NCBI RefSeq assembly: GCF_019039255.1
Contig: NZ_CP077062.1
Coordinates: 2,914,001 to 2,978,000, forward strand
DNA from: Nocardioides panacis
GTDB lineage: Bacteria > Actinomycetota > Actinomycetes > Propionibacteriales > Nocardioidaceae
Length of the DNA: 64,000 bases
Reading direction: 5' to 3'
The position numbers and the translations under genes are program-made. Below, one piece after another: positions 63,175-64,000 of the stretch (the first letter of the stretch is position 1; each line of letters opens with the position of its first letter). Under the pieces are notes generated by a model. It was not told where the DNA came from. It did not search any database and saw nothing but the letters and a program-made list of their open reading frames with translations.

Positions 63175-64000
63175 TCAGTGCTCGGCGGGTGCCGGCGCCT
63201 CGGGGCGGGGGTCGGGCCGGTGGCCCTCGACGTAGATGTCCGGCTCCACGTAGATGACCTGCGCGGCCGGCTCCGCCTCGCGCATCGCCCGCTCGGCGGC
63301 GTCGATGCTGGCCGCCACGTCGGCGGCGCTGGCGTTCTGCGGCACGCCGATCTTCACCGCGACGAGGAGCTCCTCGGGACCGAGGTGCAGCGTCTTCATG
63401 TGGATCACCCGCTCGATGCCCGGGGTGGCGAGCAGCCGCTCGCGCAGCCGGACCTGCGCCTGGGGGCTGGCCGACTCGCCGAGCAGCAGGCTCTTGGTCT
63501 CGATCGCGAGGACGAAGGCGACCGCGACGAGCAGCAGCCCGATGCCGGCCGTACCGGCGACGTCGAAGTAGCCGTTGCCGGTCGCCTTCGACAGGCCGAC
63601 CCCGAGCAGCGCGAGCACCAGGCCGATGAGCGCCGCGAAGTCCTCGAGCAGGATCACCGGCAGCTCGGGCGACTTGGCCCGGCGGATGAACTCCACCCAG
63701 CTCGCCCCCTCGCGGGTCTTGTTGGACTCGCCGATCGCGGTGCGGAAGGACAGGCCCTCCATCACGATCGCGCCGAGGAGCACGACGACCGCCACCCACC
63801 ACCAGCGGCCGTCGAGCAGCTCGTTGGGCAGGCCCTCGTGGACCTCGTGGGCCTTGTGGTAGGCCTCGTAGAGCGCGAACAGGCCGCCCACCGAGAACAG
63901 CACGATCGCGACCAGGAACGAGTAGATGTACCGCTCGCGGCCGAAGCCGAACGGGTGCTGCGGGGTGGCCTCGCGCCGCGAGCGCTTCCCGCCGAGGAGC
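63175..64000 (-). CDS. Cation diffusion facilitator family transporter (5' end beyond window)
   Basis: 275 C-terminal residues are present and the N-terminus lies beyond base 64000. The CDF hallmark [10 protein letters not shown] occurs near the right edge, followed by TM segments ([87 protein letters not shown]). A cytoplasmic dimerisation domain (about the last 80 residues: [23 protein letters not shown]) closes it. CDF proteins export Zn, Mn, Fe or Co in exchange for protons. The metal cannot be deduced. It is followed leftward by ahcY after an 80-base gap. Confidence 0.88.
   Translation of the reverse strand, partial: LLGGKRSRREATPQHPFGFGRERYIYSFLVAIVLFSVGGLFALYEAYHKAHEVHEGLPNELLDGRWWWVAVVVLLGAIVMEGLSFRTAIGESNKTREGASWVEFIRRAKSPELPVILLEDFAALIGLVLALLGVGLSKATGNGYFDVAGTAGIGLLLVAVAFVLAIETKSLLLGESASPQAQVRLRERLLATPGIERVIHMKTLHLGPEELLVAVKIGVPQNASAADVAASIDAAERAMREAEPAAQVIYVEPDIYVEGHRPDPRPEAPAPAEH

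Overview
The window is about 64 kb of very GC-rich chromosome (strong G/C bias at third codon positions, many GTG starts, 4-bp ATGA/GTGA gene overlaps). Gene content and order point to a high-GC actinobacterium, most likely Nocardioidaceae (Nocardioides-like). Supporting blocks are prfB / ftsE-ftsX / smpB, and ahcY-mtrA-mtrB-lpqB ... comF-hpf ... secA; both follow the order known from mycobacteria. I see no rRNA, tRNA, IS element, phage gene, integrase or CRISPR array. Most of the window reads as core chromosome.

Layout. 0-6.2 kb: amidohydrolase (cut by the window edge), smpB, a coiled-coil M23 peptidoglycan hydrolase, ftsX, ftsE, a membrane-anchored hypothetical protein and prfB. 6.2-7.9 kb: two small proteins and a SigB/SigF-type sigma factor. 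8.1-12.6 kb: a Tad/Flp pilus operon (tadA, tadB, tadC, an Flp-like peptide, three TadE/TadG-like pseudopilins). 12.8-16.8 kb: spermidine/putrescine-type ABC importer. 17-19.9 kb: non-homologous end-joining genes (LigD polymerase, LigD ligase, divergent ku). 19.9-25.5 kb: amidase, M20 peptidase, an OmpR/HK two-component pair and a membrane protein. 25.5-33.4 kb: an ABC exporter behind the 180-kDa NAD-glutamate dehydrogenase, then tryptophan 2,3-dioxygenase. 33.4-40.4 kb: DUF2505 protein, old-yellow-enzyme reductase, P5C dehydrogenase, a DUF6912-type protein, a WS/DGAT acyltransferase and a polytopic membrane protein. 40.4-44.7 kb: a CpaE/Ssd-like protein and CpaB-like SAF protein (the missing Tad partners), a BldC-like HTH protein, a LysM protein and an Rv3235-like protein. 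44.7-47.9 kb: a GAF regulator divergent from a flavin monooxygenase. 47.9-64 kb: secA, a second M23 peptidase, a YcaQ-like protein, an orphan LuxR response regulator, hpf, comF, a secreted protein with a class F sortase, lpqB, mtrB, mtrA, ahcY and a CDF transporter cut by the window edge.

The genes fall into a few themes: cell division and envelope remodelling (FtsEX plus M23, MtrAB-LpqB, second M23, sortase, LysM), surface appendages (Tad split over two loci about 28 kb apart), stress and starvation (SigB-like factor, long HPF, NHEJ), and amino-acid/nitrogen catabolism (NAD-GDH, P5C dehydrogenase, KynA, polyamine uptake).

A major caveat is that eight otherwise well-conserved genes are broken by single-base indels, and comF may be a ninth. 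Five of the breaks are one extra base in a C/G run of six, and two are an extra G in the same GTG(G)AAGCTC context. This looks much more like consensus error in the assembly than gene decay. I found no convincing wholly novel system. The most interesting loci are the sortase F/substrate pair with a non-canonical sorting signal, the FtsEX-M23 unit, the split Tad locus with an atypical pilin and an Ssd-like ATPase relative, and the BldC-like/LysM/Rv3235 mini-cluster with 10-bp-phased repeats.
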